A stretch of DNA of 64,000 bases from Entrophospora sp. SA101 (taxonomy: Eukaryota; Glomeromycota; Glomeromycetes; Entrophosporales; Entrophosporaceae). The translations under genes and the position numbers were made by a program. The stretch's first letter is position 1; each line of letters opens with the position of its first letter. This document shows, one piece after another, positions 1 to 12,400 of the stretch. Where the stretch lies: the NCBI GenBank assembly GCA_958430865.1, contig CAUDNR010002557.1, forward strand, positions 84,748 through 148,747, given 5' to 3'. Below the pieces are notes generated by a model that was not told the DNA's origin, made no database searches, and was given only the letters and a program-made list of their open reading frames with translations.

Positions 1-372
1 TATCAAGCTGTTATGTTTGTGCATGATTTAAAATTCTTTTGTGGTCCCATCTTTCTTTGCTTATATATAATCTATTGTTTCTCTCTTTACTGGTCAAATG
101 ATGCCAAATTGGTAATGGGGTATCAGTAAATATCAGAATCTGATTATAATATTCTTAATATTTTTATCATATAGTCTAAAAGCCTATTAGTAAATATTGA
201 ATGAAATCATCAGATATTCTTTTAAAATTAATCCTGTTTTTAATTAATTTAATAAACCAATAACTCTTTTATATTTTGTAATTAAATTATTGGTTAAATA
301 TTTCTAAAGCTTTTTGTGCTAAAATAATATCATAATCTTTAGTAGTTATTCAAATAAAACAAATAATTTGAG

Positions 373-610
373 TAAAACGAACAAAACGAACAAAACGAAC
401 AAAACGAACAAAACGAACAAAACGAACAAAACGAACAAAGCAAATAGAATGAACAAAGCAAATAGAATGAATAAAATGAATAAAAGCAAATAAAATGAAT
501 AAAACGAATAAAAGCAAATAAAACGAATAAAAGCAAATAAAATGAATAAAAGCAAATAAAAGCAAATAAAACAAATAAACAAATAATAATTCAAATAAAA
601 GCATAAAAAG
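373..610. repeat. 9-bp minisatellite (AAAACGAAC)n with degenerate tail
   Basis: About seven perfect AAAACGAAC units run from about 373, then decay into mixed AAAGCAAAT, AGAATGAAC and AAATGAATA units up to about 610. The 9-bp period keeps three frames open on the minus strand, producing Phe/Leu-rich open frames that I do not regard as genes. Confidence 0.85.
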
Positions 611-1044
611 CATATAAAGCAAAGCTTGTATTATGAATAGAAACTGTGCATTAATACTAAAATCAAAAAACAACAATAAATAAACAAACAAATAGCTTTT
701 ATTACAAAATAATTAATTTTGTTTCTTTGGTGTTAATGATTGAATTGATCACACAAGCAGTAATCAATTTAAACAGCATTGTTTTTAAAGAATTTATTCA
801 AAATATTTATTTTAAATGTATAAAGTTTAATGATTCTTAATGTTGCAAAAATTTTTTTGATACATCAATCTCAGTCCATATTTATATACTTTAACATTTC
901 TTTATTTCTTTTTTTGATAAATAATAAATTTATCCATTTGTTTATTTGTTTTAGTAGATTCAAATAGATTTTATTAGACCAAAATGGTACACTACAGCAA
1001 ATTTCAGAGAATCAATAATGCAAAATCACACATAATAAGTATAT

Positions 1045-1195
1045 ATGGCTTGTAGTCTAGGTCCTGTAGAATATGCATGCAAAAGTTTTATGTTTTCTGA
1101 TTTTTGCTGTCATTATTATTATTAAAAAAATTGAAATTTGATTATTTCAAAAAAAATAATTTATAGGGCCTAGTACTAGGCCACAAACCACACAG
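1045..1195. repeat. Possible small inverted-repeat element
   Basis: GGCTTGTAGTCTAGGTCCTG near 1048 is roughly the reverse complement of the stretch near 1165-1187, which contains the palindrome GGCCTAGTACTAGGCC. The arms have several mismatches and I see no clear target-site duplication. It could be an old MITE or chance. Confidence 0.3.
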
Positions 1196-1344
1196 TCAAT
1201 CTGTTATTCTATTTAAAATTAGTATTAGCGTTAGGTTTAACAAATTTGGTTTAACAGGGTGGATTTACTGTTTCTTTGGTTTAACAGGGTTGACTACACA
1301 GTTGTGTATTTTATTATTTTAACTAAAATAAAAAAATCTATTTT

Positions 1345-1805
1345 ACTGTTTTTAGAAATAAACAATAATTCTATCTAAATTTATTTGGATTTCCAATTAG
1401 ACATTTTAAAAAAATATAAGATCATCATTAATGATATTCTCTTTTTAAATATATGTACGTACCAATAATTAATTCAATTAAAACTATTTATTAGATTTGG
1501 TGGTGGTTGCTACACAGTGAGGGAAGGTATCAAGCAAGAATGTAAAACATTTGATCATAAAATTTTTTTTACTATGTAAATTCGAATTTTACTATCACTA
1601 TAGATCTGTGGCGACTAGTAAATTTTTTTTAATTGCTTTTTTTAGAAATAAAAAATAACATTTATATATATATAATAATAAATGGATCATTACATAAGAT
1701 CATCATAAATAACGATATTCTTATTTTTTTCCTTTTTAAAATATATATACCAATAATAATCACTCTTAATTCTATCCAATTAAATTCAATTAAAAATTCG
1801 AATAT
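1345..1805. repeat. Diverged local direct repeat
   Basis: Segments near 1350-1480 and 1640-1800 share the same order of blocks: GAAATAAA, AAGATCATCAT, GATATTC, CTTTTTAAA, ACCAATAAT and AATTCAATTAAAA. They look like two diverged tandem copies of about 130-160 bp. Low complexity weakens the case. Confidence 0.45.
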
Positions 1806-2258
1806 ATTTGTAAAACTAAAGATAATATACATATATATAAGAAAGGTTTGTAGTTTTTTATGCAAAAAATTTCCTTATTTGTATTTCTTTGGTCAATATT
1901 GACAAGTTTTTTCATAACGAACTGAACACAGACCTTCCATCCAAACTTAACTTAATGTTAAAAATAATTAAATAATAATATAGGTCACACAACCATTAAT
2001 ATTAATATTAATATCAAGAAATCTGTTATTATTAAAAATTCGAATAAATATCATATCAAAAAGAATTTCATTATCATTAAACCATTCTTATTCCTCAATC
2101 CATTAGTATTCATTAAATGCACTGTGTAATATAAATTTAAATTATCAAATTAAAAATATAAATTTAATATGATGTTAAAAAATTTTAGGAATCCACTTTG
2201 ATTCGAATCAATTCGATTTGTTTGGAGCCTTACTGATAACTGATTGCTATTAATTAGA

Positions 2259-2402
2259 GAGAATTGCTATTTCTCACCAGTGGTGATTGTCACCACCTAA
2301 GGAATTAAATTTGCGTGGGGTGGAGTTAGGGTTGGGGTTAATCATAAATTGTATAATTCCTTAGGTGGTGACAATCACCACCAGTGAGAAATAGCAATTC
2401 CC
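2259..2402. mobile_element. MITE-like foldback element, left edge of duplication (copy 1)
   Basis: Arms of about 46 bp at 2261-2306 and 2354-2402 are inverted repeats with two mismatches. The outer end reads GAATTGCTATTTCTCAC and the inner end CACCACCTAAGGAATT. The 47-bp centre is G-rich and contains TTAGGGTTGGGGTTA. I see no coding capacity and no obvious target-site duplication. The element appears to sit in the intron upstream of the first visible RSC9-like exon, and its outer end is exactly where the duplication starts. Confidence 0.8.
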
Positions 2403-2475
2403 TTTTTTTTTCTATAAATATCTTTATTATTTTTCAATCTAATGATTAATTATTTAATTATTTATAAAATTATAG

Positions 2476-4220
2476 ATTCCATTTTGAGCGGAGGTCATTT
2501 AAATAGAATACTTCTTGCTTTGAAATCACAATTAGCTAATGAGATAGATTGGGCATTAGATACTTTACTAAAAATATCCATGGATCAAATGATCAACTTC
2601 AGATTAGACAGAATCCCAGAACTTTTAGATATATTTGTTATTCATTTAAACAATTTTTACGTGCAAGTAACAAGTTTATATGAGGTGAATCAATATTCAA
2701 CAGAATCAACAGTTAATGACTATTTTAACGACTTAAATAATTACTTGCACTTACAAAAAGCATCCCAAATATTTTTAATTTTAAGAAATTTCTCTTCTTA
2801 TAATTATAATGCTGAATTAATGTCTTCCAACAAAATGATACAAAATTTTGTGATGGAAGCACTCACACTACCAGCATTTTTAAAATTTCCACAAATTAGA
2901 ATTTACTGTATAGAGATTATTAAAAGCATGAGTCATATTATTAAATTAAATAGCAGTGAAGATGAAATTTTGGTGGTTTTACGAAGACTTATTTTTTCAG
3001 ATGATATTGCATTGGTTATACACAGTATCACAACAATGTCACGTCTAGCTGGAAATGAACAAAATTCAGAATTTATTAAAAATGTTGATTCTTGCGTTGT
3101 AAAACGTTTAGTAAATCTGCTTTTGATAGACGATGATGAAGAGTTGAGCAAGGCCATTTTAGAATTGTTGTATTATTTTTCTACTTCTGAAGAAACAGCA
3201 TCTCGCATGGTAGAATATGCCCCAGGAAATCTTGTACGTCTTTTAATTAGTTATTTAAGACATGGTTCAAGTGTGGAATCTCAAATTCATGAAAGAATAC
3301 CCCCAATTGAAAAGAGACCACCCCAATTACATGGTGATTTTGAAAGATTTATGGAACCATATAGATCTTTAGAATGGTATATATATAATTGAATTTATAT
3401 GATTGTCAATTTGGTATTTTTAATATACAATTAATGATTCTTTAATATCCATAATAATAATAATGATAGGATTATGGCTGCATATGAAGAATCGCCATTT
3501 GATGGAGTTTTACAAACAGATATATGGTTTGCTTATCGTGATCAATTCCAAAATTCTCAATGTCCTATGATGCCAGCAGCAGAAGTTATTAAACTTGTTA
3601 ATCGTGCATTTCCGGATTCTTCTGCAATTATGGTTACAGCATCAGATGGATCATACAAATATATGATTCAAGGTATTAGGCCAATACCACCAAAAGATGA
3701 AAATCAACAAAACGATCTGTTGTACGATTGTAAATGGGTTGATTGTAAAGAAGCATCATCTTTTGAAAATGAAAGTAAATTGATGGAACATATAGTCATG
3801 GAACACTTAGTTAAAGAACATTTATCAGAAAAGAAACAGTATTCATGTAATTGGTTGAGTTGTAATAGATTTCCATCTGGTGCAGAAAATATCACAACTG
3901 TCATAGCTCACTTGAAAACTCATTTTCCTCAACCAGAAACTGAAAATAGCAAAAAGCGCAAGAGAAGCCCGGAGATTGTAAATAAATATGGTAGAAATAA
4001 TGGAATTTACACTTATAAAACTTATATTAAATCGGACAATATTGGAGATGCTATCGGAATTCCATTATTAACTTCGTTAGTTTTAAGGAATTTATCTTTA
4101 TCATCAGCAAATCTTCAACATTTTGTTGCGTATGAAAAAGAATTAGCAGAAATGCTTACAAGTTGTGTTGCGTTATCAAAGAACTTGGCTGAAACTTTGA
4201 GTAACATGCAAGCAATTTAA
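2476..4220 (+). CDS. RSC9/ARID2-like chromatin-remodelling subunit, 5' part missing (copy 1)
   Basis: Two exons are visible: 2476-3376 (acceptor TATAG before 2476, donor GT at 3377) and 3470-4220 (acceptor GATAG, stop TAA). They join in frame through a Trp codon. The product of about 550 residues has an all-helical armadillo-like N-terminal part. An RFX-type winged-helix segment follows (around EWIMAAYEESPFDGV through a basic-aromatic GSYKYMIQGIRP), then two C2H2 fingers (CKWVDC...H...H and CNWLSC...H...H). RSC9 and ARID2 of SWI/SNF-type complexes combine ARID, helical repeat, RFX and zinc fingers. The ARID and upstream exons are not visible, so the gene is truncated here or its 5' exons lie before position 1. 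A local ATG at 2442 lies in the presumed intron and is probably not the true start. Family call is good; completeness is doubtful. Confidence 0.72.
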
Positions 4221-4378
4221 TATAAATGTATATATGTGTATATATATATTTTTTTTTTTGGAAAAAAATAAATACTTTCTTATACAGTAAATAATAAAAA
4301 TTAATAAAATTCTATTAATAAAATATATATTATGTGTTTTTTCTTTCTTCTCTTACCTCAAAATCTTTAAATACACAA

Positions 4379-5130
4379 TTAATCTTTATCTAAATTAGTG
4401 TTATCATCATATTCATCATGAATCAAAACATAATCTCTACTACTAAAACCAAACTTCAATACATCAGAAGGAAATAATTCAACATATCTTGAAGGCGGAA
4501 TAGGTTTTTTATTAACAAAAGTTGAATTTGTTGAATCAAGATCAATTATATAAGGTTTTATTTCATATTTGGATTCTCCTGTTGCTTTATCTTTTATTGC
4601 TACTTCACGGAATTGTAATGCTGCATGTTGACTAGAACATGAAGGGTGATCAATTGGAATGTCAGCAACCTAACACATTTTTTTTATTATTTGTTGGTTT
4701 TTATAACAAACAATTAAACTGAATGAGAGAAAGTCAACGCTATATAAAAAAAAACCATTGAAAATAATGCCAATAGTACCTACCTTTCTTTCACGACCTA
4801 ATAAATATGCACTTTGTCGATGGATATGAAGAACGTCTATTAAATATATTTTGGATGAATCATATTATGCATATATATATATATATATATACACATATAT
4901 TTATTTGAAATACCTATTTGTTGATCTCCTTTGAAAACATAAAGCCTCCATTTTTTTGTTGGCAATTTTGCTTCTGGTGGTTCATAATATTTTAAAACAA
5001 CACCATTAAATGAATTTGTTTCCGCTGCAAGTTTTCCTGATAATTCAAAATTAGGTTTTGCTACTACTGTTGACGCTGTTGATGCTGTATCTTCTTCTTT
5101 TCGTTTTTTATTTTTAGAGGTAGAGTCCAT
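4379..5130 (-). CDS. SNIP1/Pml1-like FHA-domain protein (copy 1)
   Basis: Three exons on the minus strand: 5130-4914, 4836-4784 and 4669-4379. They join in frame to give 186 residues. The N-terminus is basic (KNKKRK), followed by a complete FHA domain. Key stretches are LHIHRQSAYLLGRERK, VADIPIDHPSCSSQHA, and STFVNKK followed by DVLKFGFSSRDYVLIHD near the C-terminus. The Gly-Arg, Ser-x-x-His and Asn positions used by FHA domains to bind phosphothreonine are present. SNIP1 and yeast Pml1 act in nuclear RNA processing (spliceosome and pre-mRNA retention), and the animal protein also affects miRNA biogenesis and Smad signalling. The protein lacks the long N-terminal RS-like region of animal SNIP1 and is close to a minimal fungal form. 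It converges with the RSC9-like gene, with about 160 bp between stop codons. Confidence 0.85.
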
Positions 5131-5495
5131 AATTAATAATAATATTTCCAGATCAACATTTTTAGTGCGCCGAAATTTATTTTAGTAATATCACATGATC
5201 ATATCAGCATAAATATCTATTAATCGCTGTTGTTCTGTAAACGTTGATGAAAACAAATAAGAAGAAAATTATTGAGATGATTCAGGTAGTGGTGATGATG
5301 TAGATTTGATAAACAGCTTATAAAGAAGCAGTTGTTAAACCAAATCTAGATTCGCTCAAGATTTTTCTACAAAACCAAATGCATTTTTACATTCAATGAG
5401 TTTATTTCGTGATGCTACATTACATTAACTTTACGAAGCATTCAAACTAGAACAGTATATTTACTCACGTGACCATAAACGAATTGAATAACTAA
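5131..5495. other. Short intergenic interval, SNIP1 5' side (copy 1)
   Basis: This is AT-rich sequence between the SNIP1-like start codon and the Tc1/mariner element. I see no gene. It presumably contains the SNIP1-like promoter, but I recognise no specific element. Confidence 0.5.
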
Positions 5496-5497
5496 TA

Positions 5498-6643
5498 CAA
5501 TGTGTGACAAAAATTAAGTGGTTCGCGTCATGTTTTGACAATATTACCCTATAATATATTAGGATATATTTAAATCGATTTGTTTTGTTTTGGAATCATT
5601 GTCATAATGTCATCTTCCAATAAAGATACCCAAAGAAAAGCGATATTGCAATTTTGGAATAATGGAAACCACTTCAGCAAGATAAATACATTATAGAACT
5701 GGCATCATAACTTCAACCATATACCACATACAGTCTTAAGAAATTAAAAGAAAAAGGCGATGATTCAAGAAAAATTGAAAACAGTCTTTCCAAAAAAATT
5801 ATCGCGCATGAATCAAAAGCAATCGGACAATATTTGCGCAGTGACCACAAGAAATTTATCAAATAATGTCGCTAAAGTGACCCGTATGACGAATTCAAGA
5901 CATTCGGAAAGCTCAGTTACAAAAATAGTTTGCCTTTAAAGATGCTTATGCTCAATGTTGATCACAAAGAAGCTCATGTTTAGTTGAGCGACTAGATACC
6001 TCAAAGACAACTGGGAGACTCTATTTTCTGATGGCTTCCTTTCAGCTATTCAGCAATACTATAACACAATGGTACAAAGGTAAAGGACCAGTACGAAGGA
6101 TATCGAACTAAAATTTTTGTATGGATGATTTTGTACACAAGGAAAAACTTATCTTTTTTGCTTTAGAGGAATCATGAATGCAAATTTTTATGCTGATATA
6201 TCACAAAGTCACAATTAAGAGATCAATAGAGTGCTCGGAAACAATTGGCGTCTTCATTCAGAACCAGAACCGGAACATGCAAGCAGGATTTGTCAAACAT
6301 TTCTGAGTGAAAATTTTCCTGACGTTATGGACTGACCTTCAATAGTCCAGACTTAAATCCAATTGAAAACTGTTGGGTAATTGTTAAAGAAATGTAGAAA
6401 TGCATACGCCTAAAGCGGTATATTATGGAGTGATAGGATAGAATTCCAAATAACACTATAATTAACTTTATTAGTTCGACGAGAAGAGGATGTGCGAAAT
6501 TAATGGCGAAAGAGTAAATTATTAATTTTTAATCAATTAAAACTTTAGATTTTATAGATTTTAATCTTTATTTTGATATGTTTTTTATGCAATGGTTTTT
6601 GAATAATGAATAAATAAAAAATTCCAAAAATTTTTACACACTG
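5498..6643 (+). mobile_element. Degenerate Tc1/mariner-family transposon (copy 1)
   Basis: The element is about 1146 bp and flanked by TA on both sides (5496-5497 and 6644-6645), the target duplication expected of Tc1/mariner. The left end reads CAATGTGTGACAAAAATT; the right end, reverse-complemented, reads CAGTGTGTAAAAATTTTT, giving short imperfect terminal repeats. The interior shows broken transposase sequence: a start region near 5608 reading MSSSNKDTQRKAILQFWNNG, a WETLFSDGF-like segment near 6009, and SPDLNPIENCWVIVKEM (the Tc1 DDE-region signature) near 6343-6395. Frameshifts and stops interrupt it, so the transposase is dead. The copy in the second block carries the same breaks. Confidence 0.85.
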
Positions 6644-6645
6644 TA

Positions 6646-8800
6646 AATAACAAACAGAAAATTAAATTCATAAGCACACGGCTACTGATTCTATTGGAAA
6701 TCAAGAGCAAGATTAAATCTTAACATTTGATTTTACTCTTTGAAGATAAAGTTTGCATTAAATTGAAATTTTGAAAATTTGTTATATATTTATGTTTACT
6801 CTCATTTTTTCCAACTAAACAAATGGTTTAAAAAATAATTCACCTGGAATAACACAGCCGAAGTTTTACAAGTATTAAGGATTTTATACATTTTGTAATT
6901 ACACGATATATTCATGTGAGGACATGCTCATCTTTTTTTCCATTACATTTGTTATATTTTTGATAATCAAATATTGCAACATTAACAACCTAGACTTCAT
7001 TAATCAAAAAAATAAAATCACAGACATTTAAAATGATGGAGATTGACTTGATTATCCACTAATAATAAATAGTGATTGTAACTTGAACACTTACATACAT
7101 CTTTAATATGATCTAATTATCTGTTTATTTACTTAAAGTTGCTTCAATCCCTTTAAGCAAGAATCAATAACTATAAAATTTATGATCTAAAACGACTCGA
7201 GTTACATTTAATAAAAAACAGAGTTTTAAAGAGATTAATCTTTTATTTATAATAACCAATCCTGCTTCACCTCCCCTACTCGATCATAAAGCGATCAAAA
7301 TTTTCTTCTAAATTATTTCCTCGCTCACAAATAAAGTTAGAATTTATTCATGTTGATATTTTTACAAAGAAAAATTAGATCTTCAACAAGCAATTCGCTA
7401 ATTCGTCTATCAAATCGTTAATAAAACATATGAAATTAAATATTTCCATAAATCTCAATTTCCTTACTAATTAAACTATAATATCTTCACGGAATCATAA
7501 AATTCAACTTATTGCTGCTGGTAAATTCGTTCCAACACTTTACTATGGTTCATTTACTGTAAACTGGTGGATTTTTGATAATTGAAAAACATCCAAAGGT
7601 GAAAAACAAGCATATATTCATATACTGTACGTTTAAATATGAGATTTCAATTGGAGCTCTATGAGACAAAATTTATTGTTCGTGCTGTTAATGAAATAAT
7701 GATACTAGACTAGTAATGAATTTGAAACTTTTTGGAATTTATTATGTTAGCCTATCAAATCTCGCTTTCCTCTATAATAAAGCCTTCTGAAATCTTATTC
7801 GATTACGGAATTTTAGGCTTTCAAAATAGGTTTTTTTATGATCGCCCAAAATTTATTTAGCTCCAATTCATAGACGGATCGGCCATTAAGACTTGCGCAA
7901 AAATAGTTTAGCTTGTTTGTAATTAGGTCATTTAAAGTCGTGGCAGTTTAAGAAAAGTTGTGAATCTATTTGTTGATGGCAGCAACCAAAGAGCATAAAT
8001 TTTACTGTTTGTGGTTCGACCAGAATTGTTGTTACATAGATGAAGGTATTATTAAAGACGGTAAATCCGATATCTCTGCTACTTCTTCTCCAGTATTGAC
8101 ACACACGCATAAGAATATCTGTATAATGGTATTCGGCCATTTGAGAAAACATAGGAAACTATAAAAGCAATTTGAGTTAATACCAGTTCTACGTGTAACT
8201 TTTCATGTAGATAATTTTCGGCTTAGAAATAATATTGAGATTTTTTCCTAAAACAATAACCAATTCCTTGAAATACATCTTCTCTGAGATGCTGGACAAA
8301 AGTTTATTATACTAAAACAATTTTAATTTATATTATATATATAACGATTAATAAATTAATTAATATGTGAAATCGAATTGAAATCTAAGATAACAAATTA
8401 CAACTAAATATGGAGGAGTGTTTGGATACGAAGTTTCATTTGATTTTTTCATTTATTTTCACGTACAATAAGGTTCAAAGATATTACAAACATCTAGAAA
8501 TAAATAATCAATCAAGAGGATCATCACCAAAATTACTTTGTGGCGTTATATTCCTGACTTTATTGGTTCAATTGACGAAATAAAAGGTAACAGTAACTTT
8601 GTTTTAATTTGAGCAAAAAATAGGCCGTATGGGGGTTTATTGGAAATGTAGCCAAATAAATATGAATTAGAATTTTCATTTGTGTTAAAAGTAATTTATA
8701 CATAACAATATCACATTTATCTAAAATTTGTTTATATTTATATTTATATATTTATATTTGCTGCAGTTATTTATATATAAAATGTTCAATGAAAAAATTA
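6646..8800. other. Gene-poor interval (copy 1)
   Basis: I see no recognisable gene. Two mutually antisense open frames of 64 and 74 codons near 7928-8164 match nothing I know. The one-base T-run difference between the two blocks lies at about 6933-6939. Some stretches (for example near 7500-7560) read as plausible peptide for 20-25 codons, so old transposon debris is possible. Confidence 0.45.
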
Positions 8801-9404
8801 CTATAATTTTTGTAATTTTTGAATAATATTCCTATTGTTATTATTAACACTACTAATACGACTACTAATACGACCACTACTATTATTATTGCTACTGCTA
8901 CTGATACGACCATTAATACGACCACTATTATTACCACTACTATTATTAATTGTAATTTTTAAAAAGTATTTCTTTTTAGATTTTTTAAAATTTTCATTAT
9001 CAATCTCACAAAGATCTTCTTCTCTAAAAGTTAAATTTTCATTATCAACATTGTTATAATCATCGTCATATTTCATTAAAGATCCCTTGAAATTTTCATT
9101 TTCATTATCATCTTCATTGTCAAATTCATTCATGAATTCATTCGCCCGAAATAATGATGAAAATGATGAACTATGAGATAATGACGAAGATGTTGATGTT
9201 GATGCTGATCGAATGCTACTATAAATAATGAAAATCCAAAAACAAAATAATTTGAATCAATGCTATTGATATATCTTATTACGCAAATACAAAAACAAGT
9301 ATAGTATAGGCTTACTTGTTATTAATGCTTAAAGGGATTATTAAACTATTAATATTATTATTGTAATAATCAGCCTCGCTATTATCGTCAATATAGAAGT
9401 CCAT
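8801..9404 (-). CDS. Asn/Ser/Glu-rich hypothetical protein, 168 aa (copy 1)
   Basis: Two exons: 9404-9316 (start MDFYIDDNSEADYY, donor GTAAG) and 9218-8801 (acceptor TATAG), joined in frame through an Asn codon. I do not recognise the family. The N-terminus is acidic. A Ser-rich stretch follows (SASTSTSSSLSHSSSFSSL), then an acidic Asn/Glu/Asp region with the short motif ENFKGSLMKY. A basic patch (KKSKKKYFLK) and a Gly-Arg-Ile-Ser/Asn-rich tail end the protein. It appears to be intrinsically disordered. Its FKGSLM motif resembles the F-x-K-G-S-L-L motif repeated at the C-terminus of the RA-PH protein encoded 3.6 kb away in the divergent orientation. Clean splice sites and frame continuity favour a real gene. 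Confidence 0.6.
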
Positions 9405-12400
9405 TTTTATATGTTTGTGTTGTATATCAAGAGTGTATATAAAGTTTGAAGGATAGGATTGAAAAAATATATTTTACAAATTTTTTTATAATTTATTATT
9501 GTTTATTATTATATTCCTGACCAGAGGAACTCTATGTAAATTTTTTTTAAAGAAAACAGAAAAAAATTGTGTAAAATATATTTTTCAATATATTTGTTTT
9601 ATAAAGGTTGTCGAGAGGAAAGGGGAAAATTGTTTTTTTTTTGGGATTTTAATTTTTGAAGGTGGAACAAACTATTTATATAAATTTTTTTATGGTTGAA
9701 AAACAAGAAAGTTGAAAAAAAACGAGAAATTGAGAACAAAGAACAATAATAACTATTATGTGCATCTAGAAATACATACAATGTACGAGTATTATTAACA
9801 TCAATATGATGTCTTAAATCTTTTTCCGAGTTTTAGGTTTTGAAACGAAAAACAAAAAAATAAACCTAAGCTATATAAAAAACAGTTCTTTCTATTTTAT
9901 TACTACATCACTGTAGTTTTTTTTAGCTCTCGGCAAAACCTTTATCAAAACGAAAAATATATTAATTTAACAATAAATTAAAAATGTACATACATGCATA
10001 TCAAACTTAAAAGGTTCCCCTGCCTAGCATTTTATATCAATGAAAAATTGAATCTTTAATATGAACTATACCATTTTAGAATAACATTAAATTTAAATTA
10101 TTACCAAAATTAGCATAATTTTAGTAAATCTTCGAAAAAAAATTCCTGTATATATATTAATATTAATATTAATTCGTGACACTTGTTGCAAATAAAAAAA
10201 TTCCTTGTAAAATTAATATTAATTCGTGATACTTCAATTTTAGAATTGGCGCAAATACTAACTGTAAAGCAACTCACTACCTTTTAAAAATTGCAATTGT
10301 ACTTGTAATACATGACATGAATCTCAATGTATCAATATACCAATTTTCAAAGAGGCTTTCTTATAATGCATTTTACTTTTATATAGTGAGTGATCATTAA
10401 CTATTATTGGCTTACCAAAATGGTATCTGCCCTTCAGGGGCAACAAACAAGCCAAGAAACAATTCATCGCATCCAGATTTTTATTTAAACTTTATATCAA
10501 AGGTTTTATTATTTTCAAAATTTGCCGTCTGTTATATAATATATTGTAAATAAATTTCTTAAAAATACTTTCGCGTGATATTTTCCCTAAATTTTATTGG
10601 CCAAAACATTTGATCTGCTTGTATCACAATGATTTTCTTAATTTTATTGGTCAAGATTGTACACGTGTTAATTAATAGATTTTGAGCCTTGCCTGGATTC
10701 CTAAAAATCACTATATAAATTTTAATTGGTGAATGTTAATTAATGACCTGTGTGGGTGCATTTCCAAAGAATTTACTTGGTTCTCACTAGAATAGTGAGG
10801 ATTCATATAAATGATCGACATCTACTTAATATAATTTATATTAACTCATTCATATAAGGAGTACCCATATACCAAGTATAAAAGTGGCATTGTTAAATCT
10901 GCTGAGCCAAATTTTAACATTTGTTTATTCGTTGATTGGTCGTATTAATAATCATGTGACAAATGATCATCGAATTTCGTACAACACCATAATTTTATTG
11001 AATTATTGCGTTACAATTAATCGGCAGTTATTTTACGTATATATCACGCACGGTTAAGAAGATTGGAATCTTAAAAAGAATTCTCATAAAAAATCGAAAT
11101 GTGACACAACATTTTATTAATATTAGTAAGCGCACGACCACAATTTAGTAACATGGTACTTCTCTATTATGTGTATATTCCATCCAAGTCGCTTCATTCA
11201 TGACAAAAAGATTATTCATATATAAAAATTGAAGATTGCATAACTTTATAGTATAAAATATGATCAAATCGGTATTTAACGCTGGATATCAGCTTTAGAA
11301 AGAGAGTTGTTCCCGTGATGCTGAGTTCACAAGCGAATTCTAAAGACCCAAAGTGCTTGGTGTTCAAAGATTATATGGGACGTCATCTGAGAAAATCTGT
11401 CAAAAATTTTTTTTTGTATTTTTGATACAATGATGCGGTTATATGTAATTTGAGGCAAGGAATCTTTTCAGCTTAGAAATATAGCCGTATTTACTTGATA
11501 AATTTTTGAAATATCATCGATTTTTAAAAAATTACAAATATCGAAATTACTAATAAAAAGGTTTGAAACCCCCTTTTTCTCAAAATGTCAAAAAAAATTT
11601 TTTGACTGATTTTCTCAGATGAGGTCCCATATACTTGTCAAGAAAATAGTGATCTCATGTTCAAGCTAAATTACATTGCTATTTGTTAAATATTTCGGTT
11701 CTATAGTCCAAGAACATTCATAATACAAAGTCAATGCGCTTGCTATTGTGCAAGTTAAAGCTTTTAACCTCTTGTTACTATTATATTCATGAACAAATGA
11801 AAGAAAATGACAACACTACTTGTAAGAAAATTATGCATTATATCACAATATGGCCTATTCGAGAAAAGAAATTTTGTGGTTCAAGTTAAGCTTCAGAACT
11901 TCCAACTCTCGCTCATTAAACGGATTGATATGAAGATTGAAATTTTTAGTTTCTAATTATTGATTCATATCTATATTTAGTGGCATCACGGCAAAGGATT
12001 TATTTATGCTAATAGTGCGATTTTTTCCAATGGAATATTTAATATTTGTAAACAATTTAATTAAAACACAAACAAACATTGCATCAATTTTTTGACTATT
12101 TCAGGCCATTCAATCGACGCGCTAACCAAATCCGAAAAATCTATATACTGCAAAATAATTTCTAAAATTAGACTTGTATAATGTTAAGGCGCAGTCGAAT
12201 TTTCAGACTAGGTATATAATAGAGGAAATGTTCATTTTGTTACATCACAATAAAATTTTAGCCATGATCATCTTAAATATTAATTTTCACGTGACTTACT
12301 AACAATGTACTTGTTAAAGAACAAGAAAAAACGAGGATATTAAATAACATTGACAACTTAAGCAACTCCATAAACACAAATTATTGAATTGACTATTTTT

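Larger units (their letters stand above)
1..2258. other. Left non-coding flank
   Basis: I find no convincing gene on either strand here; open frames are short and driven by AT-rich sequence. The span holds the minisatellite, a weak inverted repeat and a local direct repeat listed separately. It lies directly upstream of the truncated RSC9-like gene, but I see no ARID-coding exon in it. Confidence 0.6.

Noticed and set aside
339..691. Three overlapping minus-strand frames rich in Phe/Leu/Cys
   Set aside because: They are produced by the 9-bp minisatellite, which keeps all three frames open; no domain or splice signals.
8835..9059. Plus-strand Leu/Ile/Arg-rich frame
   Set aside because: Antisense of the Asn/Ser-rich 168-aa gene, whose two exons join in frame with good splice sites.
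9499..9781. Small overlapping frames on both strands
   Set aside because: T-run-driven, no homology recognised, and each contradicts the other.
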